The translations under genes were made by a program, and so were the position numbers. A stretch of 64,000 bases of DNA. Source: Paracoccaceae bacterium. GTDB lineage: Bacteria; Pseudomonadota; Alphaproteobacteria; Rhodobacterales; Rhodobacteraceae. This document shows positions 25,701 through 29,138 of this stretch, piece after piece. The notes beneath the pieces are model-generated. The model was given only the letters and a program-made list of their open reading frames with translations. It was not told where the DNA came from and did no database searches. Where the stretch lies: NCBI GenBank assembly GCA_018222585.1, contig JAAFAB010000001.1, positions 284,198-348,197 on the forward strand, in the 5' to 3' direction. Position 1 is the stretch's first letter, and each line of letters begins with the position of its first letter.

Positions 25701-26252
25701 GTCGAAGCTCAGCGCCCCCGCCAGCGACAGGACGGATTCGTCGATCACCAGGTGGTCGGCGCTGGCCGATGCGGTGATGTCGATCTCGGTGATCAGGCTC
25801 TGGGTCGCGGAATCCCAGTCGCCGACCACGACGCGGTTCTCGCCGTCGATCTCTACGATGCGGCGTTCGGCGATGACCGTGGCCGAGGTGTCGTCAGCGT
25901 TGATCCCCTGCACCAGCTGCACCCGCAGCTCCTTCTGGTGGTCGGGGTCATCTTCGGTGCCGGCATTGTAGGTGACTTCGGCGACCCGCAGCGTGGCATC
26001 GCCGGCGACGGCGAAGGCGGCGTTGATCGGGTCGGCCGAAAGCAGCAGGCGCGGCTCCAGCGTGTCGATGGCGCTGCGGCGGCGGGGCAGACGCGCGCGC
26101 GGCTTGCGGCGGAACATGCCGCGGGTGAACCCGTCGAGGAAATCCGAAAGCGTCGGCTGAGTGGCGGGGGCGGAGCCGGGGCGGAGCACCGGCAGCAGAT
26201 CGTCCACCGGCGTGGCGTTCCGTCTGTCCGTCCTGTCGAAGATCTTGCTCAT
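1..26252 (-). CDS. Giant LEPR-XLL repetitive surface or secreted protein (C-terminus outside window)
   Basis: The minus-strand frame is open from an ATG at 26252, behind a purine-rich GGGGGAGAGAGA site, to the window edge: 8,750 codons without a stop. There is no Sec signal peptide. A basic N-terminus leads to LEPRLLL at residues 65-71, the LEPR-XLL motif known from the N-termini of very large repetitive proteins. Next come Gly/Asp-rich RTX-like stretches (about residues 790-1020 and 1460-1500, e.g. GGAGADSFDGGSGDD). A long Ala/Val/Gly/Ser/Thr-rich repeat region follows (about 1900-4750). Helical islands lie near 5005-5065 and 5990-6340, Calx-beta-like repeats near 7500-7800, more RTX-like repeats near 8020-8065, then 117-residue tandem repeats. 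The family is generally viewed as cell-surface or secreted. Type I export is inferred from the missing signal peptide and the TolC gene upstream. Substrate or adhesion target is unknown. Confidence 0.9.
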   Translation of the reverse strand, partial: MSKIFDRTDRRNATPVDDLLPVLRPGSAPATQPTLSDFLDGFTRGMFRRKPRARLPRRRSAIDTLEPRLLLSADPINAAFAVAGDATLRVAEVTYNAGTEDDPDHQKELRVQLVQGINADDTSATVIAERRIVEIDGENRVVVGDWDSATQSLITEIDITASASADHLVIDESVLSLAGALSFDIDLGAGVDTLTGPASPEGVIWTLNALSGSTASGQISVLAPTGDLDDPDANDTSIDTPATYEDGARDYAMTFAGVEDFDLRANRDVLVDDIGDGSEWKITWDTSGTLFERFSSGTAVSAGSDSTVSRATSLSISGVDAFKGDGSHLNLAFESRSAGEAGADFSAEGGQLSLYDADDTDRDAVRFLLDIRGVTGFTGTGGADSVRLGQGVSFNLGDGDDSVTGTDDLLQWTLDAITSGTRPEATLSVSYFALPDDPASADTALDWVSLGTSSTVWGADDLTGGDAADRLILDFAGDVKAAFSGDDTDKPELTITYVGAGAALSARGVEELESEATGTSTLDYSAWDSNVSVDFSEGTGTGLDRHAGFNAVITGGGDDQIIAASDTVSIQTGAGADTITLTRFSVAAYIDAGAGEDTLKGDTSAQSDVYTVAESDFAEGEAVPDDLDPDTADIQTTDPLGSHFLISNVDGEGADGTFSLELKAGGTQGTNATFANVENFEGQGSSDDPDTIEFNISPALTWYVTDVYAGAVVVSGALTLGYSNIQRGSNAGSSRLTLTYAGDGNDYGEYTGDVITDLMEGAVAGFQQFSGAVHVLIGSSKNDALTGGEATEVIRGLSGDDLLAIGDIDFTSVTPTIEGGAGTDTLGYGYASQDIFVLDDGFHLVSAAGDLAASYTGISDVVLLAKDGLATGITLDASAFTLGSVALRGGDGADSLIGSAGDDSFQASMGADAITGTDGTDRYYAIDVAGNWTVVDASADIHVTKNTGDTDTLSGTFDQLTLSGDESDNTFDASGLTLAAVSLLGNDGDDVLKGGSQDDTLSGGAGADSFDGGSGDDLLVEQGLRQYILTDSALIHDRTGDTDYTLSLDLPESTATDDFLRLTLVLADGTELTSGKLSFQATDADVIQALRGFQQFDPESVEITISRNATTGAIEAVDMAFTYSYQGRDLGLSLKAAGEATPDAGSATAFTAETTGSDITAGTREGSPETVANIERAEFAFDTSVAGYADVSGFSGSVMLTGSSLNDDVTVGAEHSVDLGSGDDILTVKAAGDYDATNVVLKGGAGFDRIIGLGQTNQTLDDDWLSFNANSAQSSQKVAHQEFEDFVLIGTTGADTLDASRLGGAALTTATLLADLNGGFGLPVRYSDDATITYEDDSGVEHTVDTGETYYDLKIIHPDGTIAYLDLDGSETTMQDVLDAFNALDGITASITGGALVITSSKGSGTLSFEGVEVTSNDSTDSASGTDTVWVDDSMLEALGLSDIAFAGETVTAALAGGAKVLIQGLAGADDITGSAGNDLIIAGETTAEGDTVDGGAGRDQLILTRQGWASGLTVDGDSAAFTVKDGGASTVLTASNVEILELRGTSADQTIDAQGFSGDLIYRSGGGADTVNKSQGADTLILEGQADGATLAVNSNQAATNAANTSDLIYFDFTGAIPSDIMDAVSYTANGSGVTAFDAVIGAAPAKLEQSWLTRYESTGSYDITVESNISFGAGTLTLAAGSIIIAADVVQTGDSDSRLVFETLNFTQLRDTTISSTGDLIFVGRAEDRRWTTGFWQPSENTINYQFGKGDNVTGSDDGDTVITAQNIRIDLRAGKLPAKNISTGDPADEGSFWNKLGDFAEGVGQGLIDALEDMSLISANSKTYSSITLNASEHTVFRTTGTGDDGNLVIRVATEEVTKSKPIAILAALSFGLSEVYHDVQIKGELDLTGDLDIRSSVDVTNDVIAESGGLIGVGLGFAVSIALIENNVLVDAASGSHIRGDLRAEANTVERMLVTAGASTGNDGLFALAIGVQVGTNTTTSRVTSDDLTVDGNLIVQAQNSLGAVSKKLGYIVPFGASPGVMTSASVGSVGGGNVVDDFLKGLSPASAITSVATAKTAAWLLSGNPNAFSKWLGGKLSGSDTPYKPKLQLGGAIGVFVDIDDITAAVGNEDGSDSLLKIGGSVDIYGTASVRPTMAAFAFASNEGEDDEGNDLESSEYGATLAVNVAVMNITANAEIESGTILRAQDTVTVNAASENSFDPTATWLTTLISPLIEAFSDPDYTPADGEVDISAGDVVKDDDGTYYKAKTTKLKVDLATEDFAGEPADWEAVDWSSYVIGFIGELATYLDDNFGLVTKLFNIWEQSFARGEKASIALAGHYLDTNYNAYARVHDGAKVVITTDGTDAAAATDGASLDVSASATDQNVIGVGNIAPFGMNYSNPASYKDKGFGGAIKAHYKGVKDSFKESKAVQNPFGEGETETAIGGSIGINLEQTGAIAEVGDIWLKADDMNVTAGTHHLGVSVVAAGGKGGKLSINGAWNHYSIDTTARAEIGAGSTITLAGDLTVNATEIVSLFAFAGGVSVSDGTSVGLSGVTVLSDRTARAQVAGDGSGGTFDITGNASFDAASKGVILLGAVAAAVASDPPPTDQADTGGSTDTSSLASSSGSLSGIASSGASGASASSKGGVAVSGSATALQETVNIHATVSDLASFEAGELSLSAKDQATKVLIAGAGAVSTTSSGQSTVGVSGAVTVVNSEKNISSKITTASNEFTLTLDKLTLSALDESGYYLFAAGVAVATGNRGTAVTGSLTVAVNRTEIEAGLSGTSSHQVTLAGTPEVEITAKNTADWISVAGAAAYGGKTGVGVALGFSVVESLVTALAEYVGHATGVSADGFTLSALNDIVLDTVAFGIAGSSDSAGGAGVGMVALNHYSSSTVAEVTNSDIKIGNSGGLTISALETSWLGVGAGGAALSAGNAAVGIAVAVNIVTSAKNDDDETRGTEVLISGSTLTTGTTPMVLLAGNDMDMVAVAVGAAVSKKVALAGSAAANRSFLGAKVSVDGTSTLTAGGTLRAEAYDQGTYVAVAGGFGLALTGSGGGAGGAGIALNLIDTPLTVKIDGVIDATGATSLIARSEQGLVTVALGGAGSGGISVGGSVATSTLAGDVKVEIASSGTWTVGDLTATATDSSYITNIAGAVGISLGNGGVGLAFGVIDNRRSITSKITGATTINASGHMTVAAGARAPVGGGDDYGFLDDAVAGLADDVFSQTDIDRDDLKSQSVNITAAVGGSKMVGVGFNLASTYIERDITAAIGDSAVINLTSSSTDVADATTGQTKGLQVTADDASGIVTVSVGAAAAIGMGSAVAIAVAGSVALAEIDSDVEASIGAATITLANQADLGVTASNDAGITSVAFGAAAAIGGTSGAGAVGFSAASNIITSVTGARLGANVTGTGGASGTNNLFLDVDNSTRITSVSLAAAVAGTTGPVGFAGGGAGSGNTIKGATYALVDGATVSGVDDMSLDAYSDADITAVVVGLAVAVAAGGGAGGGVALGVAVAINQTDAPDSAVSGLPSDHGFIVAARVTDSILTMDGDFSLAAKSEIDIDAHVVAASVAVAATGGFGLAGAGAGAGAANLGQAEVLAEVSGSTSSHKLAADSVSVTALNLADIYSGVGSAAVAVSVAGGSAVAVSIAVAVARNEMEAETVARITGLTGTGLLDVENTLSVEAKTSSGGRKLEIEAIAVSASVSVAGSSAVGVAISGAGAFAFNKITGSTLAEITDVNSGTAGSLLVSAVNEAVITASVVSVAVAIGVAGSGGGLGVSIGATHVSNRIGTSDDAFDVTARIRDAGLSMTGASTISATNSATITALGNANSVAVGVDSFAAGAASGAGAGVDNEIYTATAVEIERTASYGDSSKFLETETLTLIASDTSSATATAVGAALAAAVAPIGVGVAISIGAAIARNDLRTSAQILITDDTLTAAPMIQAGVDSDGEGADTAQGWIDATVTNDATAKAYSVAASVAAGGGIFGGLALSGAGANSTNEIKNTAEIVISDARIRTSGTSDSDETIGDMSFVATSTTRSTSAVTSAAVAASAGIIAGAGSIGISISNSRVGGDSEADRSHVTRVYASGSYLDASDDLTLSASATEEHHLRVAAASVALAAGVGGAVAVAGLGVNVTNYSTVEAIAENSHLAAGGSITVQTASSTTVDDTVDGVTGNTMVGTATSVGVAAVSISVSLLNVDVANASRAQIKGSTGSGTMVEAGEDVTVFADATSIANDLNGVGVTLAGGGYSVAGGGLNIFLDTSNEVLAEIDLGSADREVEARSGTVTVKATETVEMSSNIDNVTVAASAIGIAVGAAVLESRHGSTVRAAIRNARVTAQDISLWSRADLDITKVGATGVSVGAVAAVVNVGTAKAEGQVQAIIDNASLVAGNQISALSSYDMYLRSSNTGVAAGLGALGSSNAIAEGGTGHDYDSQVQVINGSTLQAETVSLKAELLSDIWATTTAGGGGGFVGTGAVTTVTDEASADVRIDDGTSITAAAVSIAARADREVDGAADAYALAVASGSGAVLTLTSTGDATVRFTQGTGAADERTLIIARSVQVQSYNKLYKEGIVDSGDGKKVENNVTTGAGNLVGVSYLGTFANIGTEEDKSVSQVDLGKTRIVGVGSYADPGSVTLRALSDHSVADAIEVHAVSGIAGLAVATGTQIIRAKTDVSMDGASIENFSGEVTVETRAYMRNTADAAIFQAGYLSANLGINVTAKTLSDTTINVTDSVIQANRLALTAGKANGTVNSTVSRTAANGSLVSLGVSLGVAMQTNTTDLHSDVSILGTSQLLSAGNVFIEAEDGISSFGYDGLVLVLAIPPYGYNVANEGDQCTSNTVEIAETARIRAGVNFQSHYLIYDAADFQAKHPDMLSGGDAERALTNDEKTALGLDLTQDYTIGFWDSAELSMDLFNGVVVQLTAASIAAGATGASGGYYRFIGAENGGVVALNMNTADYTNTALWQRISSPSAQQIDAAYQSDAGGFMRDALDEQIIVVRPTAINAPTVSVGRLATLLASQYQKIQQLMQEYDTNEEALVRYQAQLEQIATQMQQLGLTPPDENNGVVEETLETLFITIPDITAAPGSIFIESDDGASAFSGLTSGADPVLKAHKDVEIKVYSNMMLMHRVGDVIIDNTKVARYSEYTGDYTEFYPGNIYVNDAKLTGADDGAEPEATITISVAAMNRNDYDYIKAIQTYFNAQFASGNFDQEQSVPVLPPDLYVLGSVVNELGNVTLNNDTAAIRITGQISGATVNISAGGDFTITTDWYHVGSNPQLYNGLSGFVGGVEPAGSTKGTKATDYISDDHNADVQAVIEAAIASTAANSAVVANGMISIVATYVNVNGLIQSGVTEASITIDEDFVAPTYDTSLSGEDGQAINGVSFGEINGTAVPVTGRWDSAEQAFILDDMVFSGGRVEITGNVISTGGGRIVVASGYANVSIRNNSSYKLIVNEIDTSTDRQGVIQITDTLQTGDHDQSVARRTTYTESAGSVTRSESYGLISRDSEGNFQGVEFIEIASPSSSDTGSYLPVDGTYYIYSQGQRTVEQTIETRYVKTFNLFFNFSAGSGTLLSKNTETLDDAPLLESQALSSYDDLMALGGWASGATGASSGDYPDVLVRFQNVANVEVELVFDDVVRAPDGTYYKYNTADTLQIELSDLFESDNSLKAEYADAFEVTTTPTFTESDRDNGQYLSSFKNFDETTRRWTEGGGYMKKKTVYNEKTTVEGLKKYWDVAILADKPISIEFANLNATPEVRIESVGDVVIAGDIKTAPEAKVFLNPQFALPGGSVGVNGGSVTAEDGVSVSGYLQAMDTDGSVTLTLVNFVTSDAPAWSAGDSEAPDDARVLDIRATGDIKITVGSDSNDRGVAKITNVISTGGDVVIRAPQGIYAASGSVIAGDRVELQSSSGLIGTAAQAVGIDTDHTDTDGGFAASAGLGMNITEVTGDLHLVQPKYIRTDFIRPDELGPISVGSLTGAVQITAAAGSIYDYNFETDGAITAARLEAYKDRLGLTDGNRTVIGFQLDAALRADYADYVEYWTNIRDDLGEGAVSSDLTALSTYDDLVASLVASDPDIDMAEAEQIVFDTYNALHQQYYDKPFFDNELYANYYAVIWVDGETVELSEMSSFKAEVASQLAQLAGAQINARYGTVHQLLASYATGTDSDLRDYVELIHGTAASKTELTDLASFQTYLETEAGGAAAWALLSATDQQTAIDAATARFEDIHNAVWSFDHAVLTGYIDYVRAATTSEGVKDSDGAYLSAAEDMAEGGAVGSRASDYDAAIPGFDTAAEKAAIEAELTFLYEDLHEANKAREQKGTYVESLFLEGSAREAAIDAAQSQYGTIDSTLSSAVALELYPLLEISAVTGGAGAAAENANIIAEEVILTASGSADGQGQIGTLTEPVQIDFTLDLDSLSPAEKLAQESLRRALQAQDIVDVVYDLYIRTGGDATLTAQPEQGGLAADSGNWTKLTVIFTDYDAGQTLSVADGEVIAVWNSWPVAGESDPAPTYRLFRNTSGGTASVTVQSVNWDAPGAGWSEITSTKSFAEDPAFVNVSDGDIMADLWSVQRVSARPFADVNLRALTASAALLLTMNSSGLAGIGHDGQTLNVKGANAGGFLRIVSTGSLYDVASGGYAATASDYVSLVADGSIGTSDSFFRVNITDGSTLMLQTGQNAFIEQKGGDLTVTRALIGGSLDLKTPADLKIGDIDVLGTAKLTVGGNLTDAAGDDADPSLDLNAVTVELDVTGNVGSSSNRIEIDLTGGIFGTVGGNLYLSDYDQFELEAGEDLAVTGTADIAVRQAISGAEDSTLSGNVIVLDSRFSYIGTQVLPFDLLITGTGGHLSAEAVNTIWITSAGNLPLMRLTSQDLVTLSVAGAITNARSDSAANIVTTYARLQAESVGTASSALVTDVTRLALQTTSGGAWLHELNALLIDSAYFDGLAIDLAGTGVITSAGAMTLSKEVDATGQSLTLGSDAQLELTGADAKVTAATLEINAETALVLTGAASLSASNATLRAGDSLSFSLESEVTVTGLLALEGDGSRFAGDGEGATIEAFGTWDAATITLTTYGDEDSVLLQPTRIDGDVTVKLGDGQDLFTLTSLNARDAADSFLIDGEGAADEFIVNRPDEARSYVLDFVDSGGESDGADILTINGRETADTVLVRANFVALLNTDAEGAITEDFERINYTPSINGRIRINTLDGDDFIASDDTGTLFTLDGGAGDDIFQIGQLFGADRQAPHVAIGDEITTVETTQGFLTPGNSQAMVIFGGTGHDTFNVYSNKALTKLFGESGNDTFVVRAFVLKADSSLTAGGGDTEVFGGDGDDKVLYNINAPLSIDGGAGTDTIVVLGTEADDSFLITEGGIYGAGLNISFAGVEKAEVDGLEGDDTFYVLSTAEGMVVTVIGGLGSDTISVAGDVTSEIVSQEVEGTSSVINHSVLSADPAFNQIFVDGIRLNVASAENGLFEVDTSGLAVLDEGGSEGFYMIRLTEAVAGTVYLTVSAARASTEDRELTDIDPALSALVATSAGGDYASAQVIEFTEANEWVKVYVKAPQDGAAEGTRDVVISHSATGAGLSSIPKIANAEVTVYDDDKAMVLVEGNPSAIDVVEGGASYALQIRLSRPPAPGETITVTPTFDGGDLNLDISSVTFTAADWSEVKTIVVSAADDSAVENTERHTLSLDVTSTDPASDFLDVAPVEIDVTVTDNDKGSVIIKQTNGSTIVSEGAPDTYTMVLSKQPTADVIVTILSDGLTVASSDDPAFADGKVTFTADNWDQPVTITLTKADVPPAEGQPTIAVTAQEQVLTGIRGPLYVYGGIGPGTDRALEQGLKLPTETDEPLPEVSSPVDEDTKTDTLLFFNAGALTNQSGTLTETRLTGFGMVADDLMLNEGTVAAPSYVTYAAGITYDEFEVIELLLGKGNDTLAIDSTAAGAITAVHGGGGSDKITVTAPASGEALAGGEDRVLAIFGDTTQSGDRYSSYVGTTDEGAEDTSGLNGTGRAFLAGGDDSIDASAAMGTVIIYGGVGNDSITGSNYDDHLLGGSGNDTITGLSGRDHIYGDNGLNIDLTLRNDLQDQLISVVAHQDTGAEGYDAQTGDALLAAGDDRITSLGQSIILADFGVIEQLDGVNRAFDTRSIARVTSVRDDEGGADEITTGSGEDWIIAGAGGDTISSGTGADVVLGDAGSLTVHDGILPAVADSSDSAPEAGAADQITLGDGVKWVIGGQGGDTITGANGGGVVLGDNGRIEQTALGAYVRIETTDSTIGGADDIDFGSGDMVVMGGRAGDWIKLGTGDHTIAGDIAELDFTAGVQTDFNALNDEPSAGGDDTIDAGDGLNWVIGGQGADDIDLGHGGGVVLGDNGRIQQTSGLAFTRIETTNSTVGGADSIDAGSGDMVVMGGRDGDWIKLGAGDHTIAGDIAELNFTAGVQTDFNGLNDEPSAGGDDTIDAGDGLNWVIGGQGGDDIDLGHGGGVVLGDNGRIQQTSGLAFTRIETTNSTVGGADSIDAGSGDMIVMGGRDGDWIKLGTGDHTIAGDIAELNFTAGVQTDFNALNDDPSVGGDDSIVAGAGLNWVIGGQGADDIDLGHGGGVVLGDNGRIQQTSGLAFTRIETTNSTVGGADSIDAGSGDMVVMGGRDGDWIKLGVGDHTIAGDIAELNFSAGVQTDFNGLNDEPSVGGDDSIDAGAGLNWVIGGQGADDIDLGHGGGVVLGDNGRIQQTSGLAFTRIETTNSTVGGADSIDAGSGDMVVM

Positions 26253-26330
26253 CTTCTCTCTCCCCCGAAACCGTTCTGGCCCGGTGCCGCAGCAGCACCT
26301 GGGATGCCACCGGCGCATTGATACGCCGAG

Positions 26331-26352
26331 AGCCGGGCCCCGGGGCCCGGCT
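26331..26352. other. Intercistronic hairpin before the giant gene
   Basis: A perfect 22-base palindrome (arms AGCCGGGCCCC and GGGGCCCGGCT) lies between the SapC-family stop and the giant-gene start. No T-run follows it on the minus strand, so it looks like an RNA-processing or attenuating structure rather than a classic terminator. Confidence 0.5.
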
Positions 26353-26401
26353 TCTTCCCTGTCGCGGCGCGGGTCATGCCCTGCGACGCGCTTCGGCGTA
26401 T

Positions 26402-26428
26402 CCCGGCCCGTCCCCCGAAAGGGCCGGG
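26402..26428. other. Hairpin just after the SapC-family stop codon
   Basis: Arms CCCGGCCC (26402-26409) and GGGCCGGG (26421-26428) enclose an 11-base loop, starting 10 bases past the stop codon on the minus strand. It has no T-run. It may protect the upstream tolC-sapC message or reduce read-through into the giant gene. Confidence 0.45.
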
Positions 26429-26438
26429 GCGCCGGTCG

Positions 26439-27218
26439 TCAGATCTCGGCCGGCTCGGCCTCTTCCGCCTCGGCGGGCGAGGCGGTCGGCGCCGGGGCAC
26501 CGCCAAGGGCCTGTGCGATCAGGCGTTCGGCATTGTGCATCGAGAGCATGTGCAGCTGGATCAGGTCCAGGTCGCCCGAGCGGAACAGCTGGGCGATCTT
26601 GTCGTCGGGCAGCGCGCGCAGCTTCTCGTTCGAGACGCGCCAGAAGCCGGTGATGCCGCCGGTCTTGCCATCGCCCAGGCGGTAGTCGATGCGGGCTTCT
26701 TCCAGCAGGTCCAGCTCGGCGAGGCGGTCACAGAACGCCTGCGTGCGGTTGAAGGTGGCCTGGTATTCCTCGATGAAACGCAGCACGGTCGACAGGTAGG
26801 TGGTTTCCTTGCCGTCGGCATCGAACAGGCGCTCGCCACGGTTCTCGGTGTTCAGCCCCTCGAAGCTTTCGTCGACGCAGAGCGTCAGCTTGTCGTTGCC
26901 CTGCTGGGCCGAGAACACGAAGGGATAGCGGCGCAGGAAGGCCGGCACGTAGCGACCGGTCCAGGCGCCCTCGTCGTTGACCAGTGCGCAGCGGCCCTCT
27001 TCCACCCCGATCAGCGCCAGCGAGACCGGGCCGGTCTCGGTCTTGGCGAAGACGATGGGGGCTTCCAGCGCCACCTTGGCGAATTCCACGTCGACGATCG
27101 GGACCGAGTTCAGCGTCTGCGCGAAGGCAAAGGAGGTGGTGCGGCGCACCGAGAGATCCCGGTGGGTCTGCCGGTTCACCGGGACCACCTTGTCGTAGAT
27201 CAGCAGCTGCTTGGTCAT
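26439..27218 (-). CDS. SapC-family protein
   Basis: The 259-residue protein begins MTKQLLIYDKVVPVNRQTHR, and the N-terminal layout, the YVPAFLRRYPFVF segment and the overall length fit the SapC family. That family was named from a gene beside surface-layer protein genes in Campylobacter; its biochemical role is not settled. The C-terminus ends in an Ala/Pro/Glu-rich tail. It carries no signal peptide or membrane segment and should be cytoplasmic. It lies between a TolC-family gene (90-bp gap) and the giant LEPR-XLL gene (186-bp gap), all on the same strand. A role in production, folding or export of the giant surface protein is therefore a reasonable inference. Confidence 0.85.
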   Translation of the reverse strand: MTKQLLIYDKVVPVNRQTHRDLSVRRTTSFAFAQTLNSVPIVDVEFAKVALEAPIVFAKTETGPVSLALIGVEEGRCALVNDEGAWTGRYVPAFLRRYPFVFSAQQGNDKLTLCVDESFEGLNTENRGERLFDADGKETTYLSTVLRFIEEYQATFNRTQAFCDRLAELDLLEEARIDYRLGDGKTGGITGFWRVSNEKLRALPDDKIAQLFRSGDLDLIQLHMLSMHNAERLIAQALGGAPAPTASPAEAEEAEPAEI

Positions 27219-27240
27219 CTGCGTGTTCGTCCTTTCATGC

Positions 27241-27262
27241 GGGCGCGCTCCTCCGCGCGCCC
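27241..27262. other. Hairpin between the tolC-like and sapC-like genes
   Basis: Arms GGGCGCGC (27241-27248) and GCGCGCCC (27255-27262) enclose a 6-base loop. A second pairing, CCCCGCC (27275-27281) with GGCGGGG (27294-27300), lies just beside it. Neither is followed by a T-run on the minus strand. They occupy most of the 90-bp gap and could act as mRNA stabilisers. Confidence 0.4.
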
Positions 27263-27308
27263 CGGTAGTCGTGACCCCGCCCGCCCTGGGGGCGGCGGGG
27301 ATCCTGTG

Positions 27309-28685
27309 TCATGCCCCGGCGAAGTCCTGCGACAGGGTATCGAGGTCCAGCGCCCCGAAAAGCGCGTAGAGCTCGGCCTGCAACTGGATCGCCCGCACAC
27401 GGGCCACTTGCGAACGCAGGGTCATCGTATCGCGCCTGAGGCGAGATTCCAGCAAAACTTCGCTTGTCTGGCGCCCGGCGTCCACCTGTTCCAAAGCCGC
27501 GTTGTAGCGCTCGGCGGCGACGCGGCGGTCATTGGCGGTGGCCTGAACCGCCTCAAGGGCCCGCTGCAGGGCCGAGGTCAGCGACTGATAGCGCCGTTCC
27601 GCCAGCTGCTGCGCCTGCTGGAGGCGCAGCTCGGCCATCTTCACCCGGGTCTCGGACTCGCGCTTCTGCGAGCGGCGCACGCCGCCCTCGTAGACCGACC
27701 AGCCAAGGTCGAGCCCCAGCTCGGTCGAGGTCACGGTCGACCCGCCCCCGAAGAGAGAGCCCTCGGTCTTCTCGTATTCGCTTTCCAGCGTCAGGTTGGC
27801 GGTCGGCCGGAAGGCGGCACGCACCCTTTCCAGCTGGCGCAGCGCCACGACGAGGCTGGCCTGGGCCACCTGCACGTCGGGGTTCATCTGCGCCAGGCGG
27901 TCGGGGCTGAAGGTGTCCTGGAAGCTGCGGAACTGCGCCACGCCGGCACTGGCGTTGAAGCGCACGCCCTCCACCTCGGGGCCGGTGAACCGGTGCAGCC
28001 CGAACAGCGCCTCGGAGATGCCCATCTCGGCTTCGGCGCGGTCGGCGCGGGCGGCGAAGACATCACCCTGGGCGCGGTACTGGCGATCGGCATCGGCGCG
28101 GCCGCCATCGACCAGCAGGCCGATGTCCCGCTCCAGCTGGGTCCGGGCGCGCAGGATCGCCTCGCTCTCGTCAACCTGGAGCTGGGCCGAGGCGACGCGC
28201 AGGAAGGCGGCGACGAAATTGCGCGACAGCTCGTTCTGGGCGGCGACGGCCTGGGCCTTGACCAGCTCTTCCTCGGCGCGCGCCAGCGGCAGCGCCTTGA
28301 AGCGCACCGCATCGTAAATCGGTTGGGTGATCGCCAGGGCCACGTTCATCGTCGGATAGGTCGAGCTGCCCTCCTGGAAGGTCGTGTTGTCCTGGTTGAC
28401 GATTTCCTGCTGGGTCTGCACGTAGCTGAGCGACAGGCGGACCCGGGGGCGGCGTTCGCCCTTGGCCTGGATCACCACCTCCTGCGCCACCTGCTGTTCC
28501 AGCTCGATCATCTGCAGGTCCAGCTCGCTGGCCTGCATCAGCCGCGCCGCTTCGGACAGGCTGACCTGGGTCTGCGCCCGGACACCGCTGGCGGTGCCAA
28601 GGCCGACAGCGGCCACGAGGGCCAGCATGGCCCCGGCCCGACGCAAGTTTCCGTGACGCCTCCACGGCGCGACAGCTCTGGTCAT
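27309..28685 (-). CDS. TolC-family outer-membrane efflux/export protein
   Basis: The 458-residue protein has a cleavable signal peptide (basic start, hydrophobic run, likely cut after GVRA near residue 37). It then shows two long helical repeats rich in Ala, Glu, Gln and Arg with the typical TolC spacing, including VALAITQPIYD and LGLDLGWSVYEGG, the paired strand segments of the barrel. Length matches the family (about 420-490). TolC proteins form the outer-membrane conduit of type I secretion and drug efflux. Here the gene leads a unit with SapC and the giant LEPR-XLL gene, so it is probably the exit channel for that protein. The partner ABC transporter and membrane-fusion protein are not in this window and might lie beyond the left edge. 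AGAGGG precedes the ATG. Confidence 0.9.
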   Translation of the reverse strand: MTRAVAPWRRHGNLRRAGAMLALVAAVGLGTASGVRAQTQVSLSEAARLMQASELDLQMIELEQQVAQEVVIQAKGERRPRVRLSLSYVQTQQEIVNQDNTTFQEGSSTYPTMNVALAITQPIYDAVRFKALPLARAEEELVKAQAVAAQNELSRNFVAAFLRVASAQLQVDESEAILRARTQLERDIGLLVDGGRADADRQYRAQGDVFAARADRAEAEMGISEALFGLHRFTGPEVEGVRFNASAGVAQFRSFQDTFSPDRLAQMNPDVQVAQASLVVALRQLERVRAAFRPTANLTLESEYEKTEGSLFGGGSTVTSTELGLDLGWSVYEGGVRRSQKRESETRVKMAELRLQQAQQLAERRYQSLTSALQRALEAVQATANDRRVAAERYNAALEQVDAGRQTSEVLLESRLRRDTMTLRSQVARVRAIQLQAELYALFGALDLDTLSQDFAGA

Positions 28686-29138
28686 CGTCTTTCCCTCTCA
28701 TTCCTGCCCTGCGGCGCCTCGATACGCCTTTCGACGCGGTGCTCTACGGCGGACTGCCCCTCTGGAATTGCCTCCAGATCACGCAGCTTCGCAGCCGTAT
28801 GGCAAGTCTCGTGATGGCGAACGCCGCGCCGAGTTGCAGCATTCCGACAGGCTGGCGGCGGCCCCGCCGGGGCGATTCTGGCGCCAAGCGACGTCACATT
28901 CCCGCCCCATTTCAACCGATGGGCGAAAAACAGGCCCACTTCCAAGGTCTTATGACTTGCCGTTCACGACAGCGCGCAGCGCGTGCCCAGTCGGAGGCGG
29001 ACGCGCTCCGCAACATCAGCCTCCGGCGGCAATACAATAGAAAACAAAAATATTCTGTCGCCGCAGGCGCAGCATCTTCCTTGCCGCAAGCCCTGCCGCC
29101 TGTCACCGCAAAGCGACGGCGAATCACCCTGGACAGGC
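28686..29138. other. 453-bp non-coding stretch upstream of the tolC-like gene
   Basis: I see no convincing gene here. The only A+T-rich island is near 29031-29056 (AATACAATAG...AAAACAAAAATATTC), a plausible promoter area for the minus-strand tolC-sapC-giant unit, though I cannot assign clean -35/-10 boxes. It would leave a leader of about 350 bases. Confidence 0.35.

Noticed and set aside
26376-28814. An 812-codon plus-strand frame
   Set aside because: Antisense to the SapC and TolC genes, which have clear family signatures and ribosome sites.
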